64,000 nucleotides of DNA from Diplocarpon mali. Lineage: Eukaryota; Ascomycota; Leotiomycetes; Helotiales; Drepanopezizaceae. Within the stretch, counting starts at the first letter, position 1; every line of letters begins with the position of its first letter. The notes under the pieces were generated by a model. The model worked only from the letters and a program-made list of their open reading frames with translations. It was not told the DNA's origin and ran no database searches. This document shows positions 45,736 to 59,160 of the stretch, piece after piece. Location: the NCBI GenBank assembly GCA_024741835.1, contig JAENRP010000052.1:1-64000 (forward strand), given 5' to 3'. A program made the translations under genes and the position numbers.

Positions 45736-48700
45736 TTGTATAATCTATTGCGCGTCGTTAGCCCTTCAGTTTATATGTCATGGAAAGGTTAGAGATATCC
45801 AGCCACGTAGGAATGCTGTGCTAAAATATTTATAGGAGCCTAATGGTTTCTTCATCCAGGAAATCAACCGGACATGCTCTCATGGATCCAGTTGAAAGGT
45901 CTTGAAAAGTTTGCCGTGGAAATATAAAAGGTATCGCGGTCTGACGCAAATTAGTATCATGGCTGTGTTCTTCTGGGGAGACTGCTTTTAGACCAGGCTT
46001 GACAGGTTTCGAGCGCTTTCGAGTTTTCTTGGTGGCACGGGTGGTTGGGCTTATGAAAAAGTCCGGCTAGGCTAAATCACATTCATTCAAGGTGCAATCC
46101 TCGCGTCTAGGTTTCTGTTTGTAACATTTGAGATGTTGTGATCCATAAGTGTAACGGACCAAAAATTAGCTTTAATTCATCATTGACCTTATCCTAAAAA
46201 GGTCATACCACCTAGGTTGTGCCGAGACCCAGTTGCACGGCGTTGCCGCTCCAGTGTATCTGGCAAGTCTCATTGAATTCTTCTCGAGATGGCGTGAGAT
46301 TGTTGTCATGATAAAAAGTATCTTTTAGGGTTAACACTGCTGACGGTGTTACGAGTTGAGAGCGGAGAGGCTTGAAATAATCGGTTGAGTCTGTTAAGAA
46401 GCGGTGGATATTACGTAAACTTGTTGACTTTCGTCCCTCGAAGTTATCGCGTCGACAGGAGGAGCAGAAATACTTATTCTTTACGATCGGTAAACAGTTA
46501 GGATTTCCAGGAACTAATAGGATTAAACCTAATTCTCTAGAGGTACTTGAAAACGTCCCGCGATTCGCGGAGAGTGTATTGCTAATTATCTAATTCGAAC
46601 CAAACCCTTTCATTTCGGCTTGGTGCCCATACTGCTTACTGAACCTTTCTCTTGTCATCGTCCTATATACGTTAATTATTATAAATAATAATAAACATAC
46701 ACGTCAAAGCTATAAATGAGATTCCATCAACGGAAAGCGCTCTTAAAGCCTTGAATATGTGTACTTATGTCTAGTAACTGACTATTGCAGACCAAAGGAA
46801 ATTCAAAAAAGAGCAAATATGCCCCTTCACTTTCCCACTAAGAAATAGAGATATTACTCAATAAGAAACAGTCTACTAATAGTGAAGTAGTAACAGAGTT
46901 TCCCAAATCTGACTATTCATGTTAGGAGAGTGAGTGAAGCTTACGAACCTTCATTAAAAAAAATGCATAGTCAAATTTTTCAACACGTGAAAATCAAGTG
47001 TGGAGAAAGACTAGTCTAGAATCAGCATCCAGTGAAAATTGAAATCCTTCTAATATATTGCAATACGAGTGGCAGAGATTCAGGGAATTTGTATTTGTAT
47101 ATGATTTATAATCTGCCATTTTTGGTTCAGCATTGAAGATGACCAGGCGAGGGATTTGAAGAAGAAAAGATTGACAAAGAATATCGAGATGACAATAAAA
47201 TCTATACTAACTGCTATAGCCTCAAGATTTGATCATAAAGTTGATAACACAAAGACCAATTTATCAAGCAGCAATTTGCACAATCTCTAGGCAGATATTT
47301 CAGATTGACCTTACACTTTAGTCCTTGACTTCTTGGTCATTTCGTTGTATCTATTTTGGTTTGAAAGAAATTGTTGAAGTTGGAGCTATAGGTATTGTAC
47401 AAAACTCCTTTCAATCTTTCTCATATGAATCAGAAGTCTTTGATAATTATGCATAAATAATCCACTGGGGTTCTGTGTATGGACCATAAATTATTCTTAA
47501 ACATATTAAACAAAGTGGGATTCCGGAAATAAGTTTGCCTAAAAGAATGAGTGTCTGAGACTCATAGCCTTTATTTCGAAGAAAACCTGAGAAGTATTTG
47601 GCTACAATTTCTAGTGGCCGATTCTTATCCCGGTGCCTGTTCTTCTGCAAAAGATAGACATAAGCAGCACCTCTCCAACAGAATGTGTCAACCAAAAAGT
47701 GCTTATAACATTGTAGCAGTTTAATGATATTAAGAGAAACATGCTTCAAAGAAGATCGAGGATAAATGACAGTAGATTTACAGTTATAATCAGAGTAGCT
47801 GTCTCAAACTTTCAAGTTAACCAAAAAGCTACTATCGCGAATGAGGAATACAGAATGTGATATCAGATAAGAGAAAAGCAATTCAATCTCTGGAACTCCT
47901 TCTTATCAAGCTCGGCGTCTCGCAAGGCACGAGTTCCTTTGCGTTGCAACTACGGCTAAATTAATGCGAGTCTTTGGAGAGAAGGACGCCGCAATCAAAG
48001 TTTCTTAGAAAGGAGTCAAGAACACATTTAAATATCAATTTTATACTTTTTCTCACAGGTAAATCAGAGATCTTTCATAATGTTAGTAGTTCTTTGGCCG
48101 CTATAATCAAAATATCAGCTAAGAGTTTACTAGTAAAAGGAGGATTTACAAAGAGGCGTAAACCATACTGAATGACATAGTATAATTACCTCTTGATTTA
48201 GCTACTTGAATGTCAATTTAAGGCGAATATTCTAATAATTAGCACTATGCGCACGCACAGCACTCGATGCGCAACTGGTAAGGCATCAGAAGACTTCAGA
48301 ATAGCTACTACATTCAAACATTAGCTAGGCCTAGAGACGAATTCACGTTTAACATGAATCGGCTCTATTTAAATGAAGATTAAGGAAACCTACTAATATC
48401 CAACTAGAAAACGGGCATTAACCTGCTTCAGAATCAGCTAATGTTTCTACTACTTTATATATATTAGCATATGCTGAGTCTTAAGCTAAAAGAGGGATTG
48501 GAGTACATATTTTATTGAATCAAAAGGTTTAGAGAGGAGCAATTATTTCAAAAGTAGGTGGTTATTATATAACTTTCCGGCCCCTGGTGATTCAATGCAA
48601 CTCTTTGTCTGGCTAACATGTCCCTACGACAACAGGGATTGAGATCAATACTCTAGAAACAACAATTATTACTGTGATCAAATCATGATGATTATTAAAT

Positions 48701-51700
48701 GGTTAAGAGAAGCTCTGATATTTATCAAAAGTCGGATGCGATTAGTCTGCAGATTGGTAAATAATTTTTGGGCAGACTCAAGTGGAATAGTTAGGTACGG
48801 AGAGTCATTAGAGCTATGCAACTGAATTTAAATACCAGATTATTTCATTCTTTGAAGCAAAATCACCTTATTTTACAGCCAATATGACAGAAGTAGCAGG
48901 TTGACGAAGCAGCTTTGACTTGCATTTGTCTCAGTACACAAGGGCCACACTGGCACAGGTTCTGTAGTGAAATATAGTATAAGATCTCGACAAGCAGGAG
49001 GCTAAACACAAAGTCTGTATTTTACTTTCGCATCTGGATTAGGGCAAGGGTAGTGGATATCAGGGAAAGAATATGCCATCCTTCTACCAGTCATACTCGC
49101 GAATGCTTTCCCTGCTTCTTCATAGGCTCGTTGCATACAGTATACACAAGAAAGCCAAGACCAGCAACTAATGCATGTTCAAGACAAGATTCCAGACTTT
49201 GAAATGTTAAGATATGCAAAAAATTTGCTTCATGGGCCGGATTATGGATCGAAGCCTCAACTTATCATTTTCTTGATAATTCATCCTCATCTCTAAGTTT
49301 GGCAACACAGCTGAACAACACACTTTCAACCTCTTTTTTGTGTATAAATGAAATCAAAGAAGCAAGGCTCTTGTGAACAGAGCGCTGATTGGGAACAATG
49401 GAAAAGCATCGAGAATAGCGTAAATTTTAACCCACCACAGCGATGTTCGCGCTGAAGTCCAAATGATAATTTGTGTAATTAAAATGCAGTGAAAAGAAAT
49501 TCTATCACTGCTGTTCTTTTTATTTGAGCTAACAAATATGCAGTGCTGGTAGCGGTTTATCTTGCACCTGCAATCTATACCTCCATCCCTGCAAATTAGG
49601 CTTGGTAATAGGAAGCAATTCAAACAATCAATTACAGTCAGCGGTTCCGAAAAAAGAGAAGAACTGTCTTGAAGCCAAAGATAAAGAAAGAATTCTGGTC
49701 CCCGAATCCATACCCTACAGCTGATTCTGCCTGACCACCTCTGTGAAGTGCCCAGAGAGAGTTGGTGCTCTCTTAACACACTTCCAAAGCACAAATCAGG
49801 AACAATCAAGCGCCGTGCTATTATTCACCTAGATTCAACTTCGTGGAATCCAACCCCGCCAAGGCCCGTGATGAACCTTCAGAGGTGAATATCCTACCAA
49901 TACCACAGTCCAGAGGAAACGAGAAGGCAAAAGTATTGCAAAATATCCTCTTACATATACCAGAGAAGAGTCAACCAGTAGCGGGGAGTCTGGCTCGCGA
50001 GACAGGCTCAATCAGCATCGGAATCAGAAAACTAGCTGATGAGAGGAGGGGAGTGCTTCACTGCTATCACGATAGGAAGATGAATCGTATGAATCACCTT
50101 GCACTAGTAAGAAATAGCTAATGCGCTTTTCATGTGATTGAAAAGCGGAGAGTATCTAAGAAAAGTAAAACCTAGATGATAACAATCTTCTGCCCTCCCT
50201 CTTCTTTCAAATCTTCTATTCCACCTTGCAATGAATATCGCTCGGTGTATCCCAGGTTCTGTCTGCATATTTGAACACAACCACTATACCCAGTACTGCC
50301 AAAACCAAAACTCCCATCAAGAAGCTTCCGAACAATTGAATTTCTCTTCTCTTTTCGCTTGGTTCAAATTCAAGAAATAGTTATAAATCCATCTAATCCG
50401 TGTAATTTACTCGAAACATATATATATAAATATTTAACATTATGAAAGCAAACCTCTAGCAAAAGACGACGACTTTATTTATGTATGATGTGTCCTACAA
50501 ACCTGCAGATTGACTATATTCTTTTTAAAGAATCTGCAAAACCGAGATTATGTCTTTTCGACTATAAAACAATCAAACCCTAAGTCGAGTAAAGCTAGCA
50601 CTTTTCGAAAGCTTTAGAATAAAAAACTTTTATTCTACCTCTTTTATAAATCCCACTTACTTTCGACCTCTACTTACGTACTTTAGGATTATTTAAATAT
50701 GTACCTATAGTTAAAGGAAAGCATTAATGAAGGGTATGAAGGGGAAAAAGCACGTTGAAATATGTAAGGAAGGAATAGAATACGTTTCGAAAAGTTTACA
50801 AAGTCGATAAGAAGGTTTATGATTCAAGGCTATTGCTTACTAGGAACATGCTTAACATAATTAAATAAATAGCCACTATTAGCGCTAAGGGCTTATTCTA
50901 GAATGTAGAGCTGCAAGTGACTCTATTTATTATGGCACTTTTTCAGAACATACTCGCTTAAGACTTCAAGGGAATAATTATCGACTTTGGTGTAGGTTAG
51001 ACTCTTATCTAAAAAATAAGAACTATAGGTATACTAGGCTTAAAAGTAAAATGCAAGGAGCTCTAATAATAGTTTCTCATATATAAAAATATAGCTTAGC
51101 GTCCTCCGCTCATACTATATGGTTTAGAACTTATGAAGTTCACTAAACGGAAACAAAACTATACAAGCTTTTCTTTTTCCATCATAGCCAATCAGTCATA
51201 AAAGGTTTGCTCACTCAGCAGATGTGTCCAAAATAAAGTGAAATCAACCCACCCCCCCATTTTTTGAAAATTCCACAACCTTCTGAAATTCGTCTATCAT
51301 GATATTCAAAGCGTGGTTTAGCTAGCATTTATTATTTGCCACTAGAAAAACCCTGCTTTGAAAAATCTTTTGAAAAACCAAGAAGAAAAAAAAACCCCAA
51401 GAAATCAAGGCCTATGATCCAAACGAAACGCAACGCCATTTCCAAGCCCAAAAAGCAAATGTAAATCACCATTACCTTCATATTCGTCAAGGACGCAGAG
51501 CGCTTGAAAACCTTGGGCAGCTTTTAGTTTAAGCTAGCACTTGCTACCGGCGTATTGAATATCATCTTCCTTACAAACCAAAAAACAACCCTCCCAAAGA
51601 AAAAAACCCATAAGAAAAAGATCGCGAGGAAAAGACCGCAAGGAAAAAATCAAGAGATAGAGGCATACTACCCCAGCATGGCGCAATGCTGTTGCTAAGC

Positions 51701-52200
51701 TCTAATGGCAAGATTTCGATGACTGTCATACCCATAAGGTACGTAAAGCGCCGGACAACCGTGGAGCAGCTTTCAGTTCAATTCTTGCCATCATCACCAT
51801 CACCCTACCCCTCTCCATTTCCATCCCATAAGCCAGGCTAGGCTCCACGAGAGAGAAAAACCCAGAGCTGTAAGGCTTGACTCCCAGCCCCCCCTTGAAT
51901 TACCGGAATTCGTAGTGCAAAGAGATAGCCGACGCCCAACATCGCGAATGCAGTAACGTCATTCGTCGCTTCAACTCTGCGCTGCGCTGTGCTAGAAGAA
52001 CAAACATTGGATTCGCTAAATAACCTATACTCTCGCTCGGCCGCATTAGAGACTCGCTTGCCCAAACGCCCGCGCTGCTACACGGCAGGTAGTTATTCTC
52101 CTGTGGTATATGTCTGTACATGGCATAGTTCGTGAATTCGTATCCTCACCTTCCTCTACCTGCCATGTTATCCACTTCCACATCCACGTTGGATCAGGCA
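45736..52200. other. AT-rich gene-poor stretch, about 6.5 kb
   Basis: No gene recognised. Between about 46 and 51.2 kb the sequence is AT-rich with frames rarely exceeding 100 codons and no motifs. The 50.4-51.15 kb part has the look of RIP-mutated repeat sequence, but I cannot identify an element. From 51.2 to 52.2 kb composition rises and this is probably the 3' UTR and flank of the following minus-strand gene. Confidence 0.4.
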
Positions 52201-53889
52201 CTAGCCTGACGCCTCTCCCGTCCCATCGCCCCTTGGGCCGCTCCTCGGACTGCCAGGATCAACATTAATACTCGGTAGCACGCTTAACCGTAAATTCGGG
52301 AGTTGAGGCACGCTGCTCGCAACCCGCGGGCTAGAATCAGGGCTGTGTTCTCGACTCCCCGCTCTCCCCTCCGGCCGGACATGAGGACTCCTTGAGGAAC
52401 TTCGACTGTCGACCGATATATCCACGCTGTCTGACCTAGCTCTGAGTTCGGGCGAGAGGGGAGACACGGGCGTATTCGATCCGGACACGTTGCTAGGATT
52501 TGCGTGGGGGGAGTGTACAGGCAGCACAGAGTCAATACTAGGCTGCCCTCCCCTCGCCAGCACCGGGCTCGAGTAATCCGGCGGCGGCTCTGGCCTCCCG
52601 TGACCCTGCTCGTCACGCGACGTGTCCAGCGAGATATTTTCATACCCGGGCGGACTGCTCGGCGGCACCTCATGCTCGATCCTGTCAGGGCTGCTACTAG
52701 CACCCGTACTCGCCCTCCTCTCCGTCAGCGCGCTGGCCCTCGAGTTCGAGCGTGCGGGTACGAGCCGCGGAGTCGACGGCTCGAAGTTTCCGGTGTCGAT
52801 GCTCAGGATGGACGAGGTCCTCCTGTCGCCCCGGTGGTAGTGCGAAGACGCGGCTATGCTCGCCGTGTCGCCCAACAGCCCTTGGTGCTCGTCTTCTTGG
52901 CTGTTGGCCCGTATGCGCGTGCCGTCGTGCCGCGCGACGCCCACGGCACCGTATGCCACGGATGAGACGGGTTTCTGCCTCTCTCTCTTGATCCGTTCAT
53001 GCTCAGCCCGTAGCTCCTGCACTGTCTGCCCTACGCTTGCTCCACTCGCAGCTCTGGAACGAGCTGCGATCTCCCGCAGCGCCACGTAGTCCCCGCGATC
53101 CCTGGCTTCACGCCGTTCTCGTCTGCGTTGCTCTCTCTCTTCGTTTTCACGCCGGCGGGCGAGCCTCACTTGGTACAAGGCTTCCATCTCCTCTTCCCGC
53201 CTGGACTCTGCCTGCTCCTGTCCCTCTGGAAACTCGATCACTACGTCGATGCCCCCTCTGTCGCCCTCCCTACCCAGGACTTGCTCATCCGTCAGGGCAT
53301 TCGGCCGGTACGCGGGCAGCGTCATCACGGATCTCACAGACGTATTCCTATCCACACCCGCCGCCGCCGCTTCCGCCGCCGCTACCGCCGCCGCATTCTC
53401 GTTACGCCGGGAGATCGGCTCGAGGGATTCATTGGCGTCGGGCAGTCTGTAGGCCGCGAAGCCGGGGCTCCATTTCTGCCATGCCTTCTTGAGGAAGGGT
53501 GTTGGCAGGTATTTGGGGTTCTTGTGCTTGATTCTCGTGCGGCGCAGGAAGAAGAAGCCAATTAATAAGGCGAAGATGCCCACTATTACTGCTACCACAG
53601 GCTTTTTTTTTTTTCTCTTGGTTAGTATTCAGTGCATGCAGGGGAAGGCTGTACGAACGATAACCATGCCAACATTGCGAACGGAATCCGTACTGGTCGG
53701 TGACGGAGTCGGGGAAGCGGTCGTAGGTGAGGGAGTAGATGAAGATGTCGCAGTCGCTGTCTGTGAAGCCGTCAGACTGCTGGATATGCTCGTTCCAGCT
53801 TCTCCTCCCGCCTGCCCGCCACCTCCGTCCTGACGAGCATGCAGAACATCCCGACGACCGAAGGTATGCATGCCGTCCTCCAAACGCAT
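52201..53889 (-). CDS. Single-pass membrane protein of unknown function, conserved-type fungal architecture
   Basis: Two exons (53889-53659, 53601-52201) give 543 residues. The intron (57 bp, TACTAAC branch) is preceded by a donor GTTCGT; GTTATC six bases upstream is an alternative in the same frame. ATG 53889 or ATG 53871 could start it. A Ser/Thr/Pro-rich luminal or extracellular N-terminal part (about 20-70) is followed by one membrane span (VVAVIVGIFALLIGFFFL, about 79-96). The cytoplasmic part contains KNPKYLPTPFLKKAWQKWSP, an Arg/Glu-rich coil (REEEMEALYQVRLARRRENE, continuing to about 230), SSVAYGAVGVARHDGTRIRA and a long Ser/Pro/Asp tail. Single-span proteins of this layout occur widely in filamentous ascomycetes; no function can be stated. 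Confidence 0.8.
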
Positions 53890-54519
53890 GTCCCGGTGGA
53901 TATGATACAATGAAGATATCGCGGTTTCTGCTGTCAGAGGTCAGGCCTCCTGCCCGACGTTAGACGGCTGACGGCTGCGGGCGGGCTGGCTCGACGGGGG
54001 GATGTCAGTGGAAAACGGCGTCGCCAAGTAAGAAACTGGGAATTGCGTCTTGGATCGTGTGTGTAGGCAATGTATGAATAAGGTAAAATGTATAAGGAGA
54101 AATATGTGGTACGTGATTGTAGATGTGATTACCGTAGTCGAGCATTAGAGGATGAGGTATTATGCGAAGTAACTGCTCGGATATCATGGAGAGATGGTTG
54201 GATCTGGACCTCTGCGCTGCTCTGCTCTGCTCCTCTGCCCCGTCTCCCGTGTGCCCATCGATTGGAACTGCACCTCAATTTACCCGCCCCTCAACGGCCA
54301 ATCAGATTCTCGGATGGACGGAAATTGCGGGGGCGCCTGCGCGGCCAGCCAATAGGGGCCCTCCTCTCACCTAGATCCTCTGGTTATTTTGGGATGCAGG
54401 CCGGGCCGTGGCTCGAGAGTTTCCCCGTTTCCCGTAGTGTGGCGGTGCTCCTGGCGAGGCTCCCTAGCGGCGGGAGCTAACTGCTACGCAAGCTCTTGCG
54501 TGGACTCCCTTGACTCGTA

Positions 54520-54690
54520 TCTGTATTTTAATTCTGATTATTTTAATTGCTATTGTTATGATTGTTAATATTATGACTGTTATTATTATGATTGTCAATA
54601 TTATGATCGTTCTCATTATGATTGTTGTTATTATTAACCTTACTGGCGTTATTAGTACTAGCATTCTTACCTTTACGAGCATTATTACTT
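54520..54690. repeat. Imperfect ATTATGATTGTT-type microsatellite
   Basis: Repeated ATTATGATTGTTAAT/ATTATGACTGTT variants over about 170 bp create a false Ile/Val/Met-rich frame on the plus strand. Confidence 0.85.
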
Positions 54691-54861
54691 GATCTTTCTC
54701 TTGCAGACGGTGGATCGCACCAAACCTCAAATCATACTCTGCTCTGCTACCGGATACACTTCAGGATCGCAGTCTCGAGTAGGAATGCGGAAGAGCCGAG
54801 TTGCCAGGACACTGTGCCATCTGCGAGTTAACGTGAGTGTGTATGTAAGTATATCTATCTT

Positions 54862-54899
54862 CATACAAACACATACAAACACATACAAACACATACACA
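54862..54899. repeat. Short tandem repeat, CATACAAACA units
   Basis: About four tandem copies of the 10-base unit CATACAAACA. Confidence 0.9.
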
Positions 54900-55431
54900 C
54901 AAATCCCCACGATCGCCTGGCTGTTCAGGTTGGGAGTACTGGGCTAACTTCGCGTGCTTCTCTAAATAGTCGGAACTCACACGTCCTCCCCCCTCCGGAG
55001 ATGCTGTGATCCAGCGGGTACGCAAATAGAGGGGCGACCGCAAGTCATATAATTCCTACCAGGGCTGTGATAAAGGGTTCACAGGTACAAAGCTGGGACT
55101 CGAACGGGTGTCAAAACTGGGGCCTGTAACAGGAGGCAGCTTTTATGGTCTCTCGCCAGTAAACCCGGTCTTCATCACTCGTCACAATTCTCCGTGATTA
55201 CGCGCATCGAAACTCATTACACTGACAGCGTAGCACATTAGGTACAAGCGCGATTTACGCAAAGGGCACGTGTGACTTTTTAATTGTCCTCTCTCCTCGC
55301 CTGACGCTCCGCTGGCCCGGCCGCCCCCTCCCGACCCTGGAAGATCAGGAGCTGGATCCTGAATACAGCACGCAAAGCCAGAGCTACCAGGACATGAGAC
55401 TGCGTACCATTCCTTCCGCCTCTCGTGCTGC

Positions 55432-55434
<3 letters not shown>

Positions 55435-55463
<29 letters not shown>
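55435..55463. repeat. CT dinucleotide repeat
   Basis: About 14 consecutive CT units, preceded and followed by CT-rich sequence. Confidence 0.95.
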
Positions 55464-55466
<3 letters not shown>

Positions 55467-58015
55467 CTTCTCCACCGGCCGTCTCGGAGGTTTCGCGCCA
55501 AACAGGATCGGTCTTGATCGTTCGGGCGGAGCTTGCTGTTCGTACTTCGTAATTGCTCGGAAGGGGTTTTGGAAAGCTTCAGCCCAGCTTCTGTACAGTT
55601 TAACCTTAACTCGAGAACAGGCTACACAGTAGAGATTCTGCTATTACAAAGTACAGATCTTTCACTTTACATGAAACTCACCCCTGCCTTTTTCCGAGGA
55701 CGGTGGTTCACCAGAGTGCCTGATCGTGCTCTACTCCGGGATACACTTAACAATATCAACTTATAGCACAAAAGTTGGAACATCAGCCCGCCTGGCAGCC
55801 AAGGCTCACTTACTTGATTTGGATACCCTTCTTATGCTGCTTTTTAATGCGTCCCCTACTCAAAACACCCCCTCTCTCAAGTTATCTACAATGCATAACA
55901 GAGCTAGGCGACATGAAGGAAATATAATAAAGGAGAAACGTCGAGAGATGCATATTTGAATCCAAAAATGGTCTCCTTACTCTCTTGAGGTAAATTTGAT
56001 TAAAACCCTTTAAGCTTTGATAAAAGCAGAGTTGTATCGATTACATCCTAGGCTTCAATATGCCCCTAATTCACGCGCAACTTGAAATGCTTTGATTCGA
56101 GGAGCAGTAGCATAGTATAATATCGATGATAGATTATTATATAGATTAGCTACTACGATGCACTATTAAGAGTAAGATATTATCAATACTACAAGGAAGT
56201 CGTAAGAAACAATAATTCAATTGTTTACTTTTAAAAGCAGCGATGATAATGATGCCAAGTCAAGTGAGTGAGCCTTGGCTGCTAAAGAGGGGAGTGGGGG
56301 AGTTTAAACTTTTTGCACCCTACTATACAAGTACCCAGAGCCAGATAGCTGTGAGTCTGTCCGGTGCGTGATCTACCATGCATGTGAAGTTCTCGCAGCC
56401 CACCTTTGTCGATGTACGAGTTTAGAAGCGTTCGGCTTGCCTCGCTTGCGTTTATAAATAGGTACTGGGAACTCTAACGGCTCCTGGCTCTCTAGATGAT
56501 ATCTGTCATGTGATCGCCATAGGGTGTTCAATTATGGGTCCCCACGGGGCCCCACGGGGCGTCGCTCTTGACAGCAGCGCAACTCTGCATATTTGACGAC
56601 TGTATTACTTCGATTTAGATTGAACTCGACGCAGTGTGATAGGTAAAGCTAGCAACACGTGTTCAGAAACACAAGTTGGTAGTCAAGAGTCAAGAGAGTA
56701 ATGAGGTATGTTTCCTAGAAAGCTACCCAAAGATAAGAGGAATCCCTCATTTTTGGAAACTGGTTTCGTTTCGGCCTAAAGCATAAAAACACCATTGGGA
56801 AATGTGGGTTGGCAAGTACAGATTTTCGCGGCGAATTCTGCGCTGCTGGATGAGTTTCCGACGGCAAACGTAGAGAGCCCCCTCCCCCCCGTCCGGCCTC
56901 TTACTTGTGGTTTGGATCGTACCCCGCCGACAACGGGTGCCGAGACAGCCGAAAAGAATAACTCTTATAAATCTTAATAATCCCTATTGATACAACCAAG
57001 AGCAGTCCTTGAAGCTACCCTGGCTATAGCCAATGATATCTCATCTTCTGCTCAGTGTAAGTTGGATTGCAAAGGAGAATGGGGTGAGGTTGAAAGTCAA
57101 AACAACTGTATAATACTCCACTGCTGTACTCTGAGCAGACAGGCCAGCAGAGCAGCTGACTTGTCACCTGACCCATCTACTCTCTATTTTTGATCTGCCA
57201 TCTTCACGGTCAAACAACGCACTCTTAAACGTCATCATCATCGGTTGTCGCGAGTTTTGTCAGATGCACAGGTGTTGAGACGTGAAGATTGCTGTGCGGA
57301 CGTACCTACATGATCGTAAGCCAACAGCAGGTGACTGCGGCGCTAATGACTCAGCTTAATTCTTCAACGTCCCTCTCAGATTCCACGGCGCTGATCAGCC
57401 TCCTGCTATCATCTTTGTTCGATATTACAGTACCGCTCTCGTCCCTTCACGGCCGCGGCTGACGTCTAAGCCTGGTGCAGCTCCCACGAACTCGGAGAAA
57501 GCGGAATGTAATATCTCAAGCCCATTGCTTGGGGCCTATCTCGCGAGGCGGGGATGAACTTGGTGAAGCTGTTTTCAGTACTTCCTATCAATTTTCAGCG
57601 CTTCGCCTTCGCTCTCTCCCAGTTTTCTTCTCATTTCTTCATTCACCTTTAATTGGCAAATTCTCAGCTGAGAAACTAAATACCAGTCACGTGCAAGGCG
57701 CACTCAGCATCGATGTACTAGGATCGCACTATCCGATGGAACTTGTCTTTCACTTGATATATTCGGCTTCAGGTCCAAGGTCCACAGGGCCCAGCGACAA
57801 GAGCCAAATCCAGAATTCAACACCCCCAGAGTGAACAAAGCTGAAGGGGCTCTCCCGAGCAGATATCATCTTCACCATCATCCAAAGATTTCACCCGAAA
57901 ATGTTACACAAAATTCAAGTTCGAATCCGGAAACAACGCAAACGAATATTTGATACTTTCAAACTCGGCAGCGGTTTCTGTCAGTGGATTTTAAGCCGGA
58001 GACAAATCCTATTCC

Positions 58016-59160
58016 TCAGTTAGCCTTCCAGTGGTCGGAGAGTCCCAAGACAAAACCTACCAACTTCTCCTCAAACATCTCTCTAGATCAAGCAATAGCC
58101 TCCTTGGTCCCCGACAACCCGACTTCCCGCGTTTCTTCACCTCCATACTCCTCCAGAAGAACCTCAACCCAACAGCCCGTATCGTTTTCAACGCTTTGAC
58201 AAACCTCCAATGGCCCTTTTCTAGCTTACGTATATCCTCACGGTAAGCATCAAGCCACCGAATTCCTTATCCTCGATCCCAACACCTTTCGGAGCGAATC
58301 TCGCGAAGAAGAAAGCTGGTTTGTCGTCGCCAAGCCAGCTGTGATCGCCGCATCCCGACACCCCACCGTATACCCCCAAGTACTCGATTGCGCTTTCGAC
58401 GCGTTTCTTGTAGTCTACTTGGCCTTTCGTCAGACCATTGCCCGAAGCAGGGCGGAACGAAACCCTGCTATCAACCTCGCCAGCACTCCGCGGTCACAGC
58501 TTTGAGTTGACCTTGAAAGGTACTTCCTCAGGGCCCGGGTATCCTTTGAACCGACGGGCCATGGAAGTAAAACTCTGCTCGAATCCATGGATGACCTGCA
58601 ACATGGTTATGCTGCCCGTAGCTCCTACTAAGTTGTTGTGGCTGCAGCACAGCTCTCCTCGTGCGCTACAAATCACTCCAATGCTTGGGATCGGCTGCGC
58701 AGCACTGAAACACATGTATCAATGTTGAGATGCAAGTATTCTCTCCGAAGAAGAGGGTATGTGCTCGCGGATTTTACCACACGCTATGAAGAGCGGACGT
58801 GCCAGTAAGGCCAGTGCTCTTGTCGAATATTCGCAGATCTAGATACAATTTCCCCTCCTCGCGAGCCTCATGCTTGGTGCGCATGACCGCCTGGCACTCA
58901 CGCGAGCAGGGGCACACTCGGTAGTAGGAGTGACTGTTGTTGGACATGCCGAGTGCCGCACTGTAGTTCGGTCCGAACTCCATCTCGATGATAAAAAAGT
59001 CATCGAGAGTATGGCGCCAAACAGTTCGACGGAGCTCGAGAGTGAGACAGCTGAATAAGGGAGATTCATTTTCTGCATGTCTTTCTTTGTGTTAGTGGGC
59101 GTTACTGTGTATGAGTGGGTGAGATTGCTCACGTTGGACTGGTTTATAAAGCTGGACCAT
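58016..59160 (-). pseudogene. Multi-exon gene of unknown family, probably decayed
   Basis: Good splice logic defines the 5' part. Exon 1 is 59160-59133 (ATG, MVQLYKPVQ). A 60-bp intron (GTGAGC...CTAAC...CAG) follows, then exon 2 59072-58778, a 73-bp intron (GTAAAA...CAG) and exon 3 from 58704. The joined frame reads LFSCLTLELRRTVWRHTLDD, then FFIIEMEFGPNYSAALGMSN, YYRVCPCSRECQAVM, IGVICSARGELCCSHNNLVG and LQVIHGFEQSFTSMARRFKG, all strongly protein-like. After about 58.51 kb an in-frame TGA and later a frame change and second TGA (near 58.07 kb) break it. Introns of 33 and 37 bp would rescue most of it but are shorter than any other here. Stop at 58016-58018. I do not recognise the family. Confidence 0.55.

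Larger units (their letters stand above)
53890..58015. other. Upstream region and repeats, about 4.1 kb, no gene recognised
   Basis: Contains the promoter side of the 53.9-kb gene, three simple repeats listed separately, and sequence from 55.5 to 58.0 kb with only short unconvincing frames. At about 56537-56562 a doubled CCCCACGGGG (two tandem copies) forms a GC-rich palindromic patch. Confidence 0.4.

Noticed and set aside
48240..48330. tRNA-like D-arm sequence (GCGCAACTGGTAAGGC)
   Set aside because: No matching acceptor or T-arm could be folded around it.
55070..55120. T-arm-like sequence on the minus strand (GTTCGAGTCCC)
   Set aside because: The stem bases around the loop are not complementary and no D or anticodon arm is present.
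57984..58246. Plus-strand frames antisense to the 58-59 kb gene
   Set aside because: No ATG-led frame with introns; the minus strand shows better splice sites and composition.
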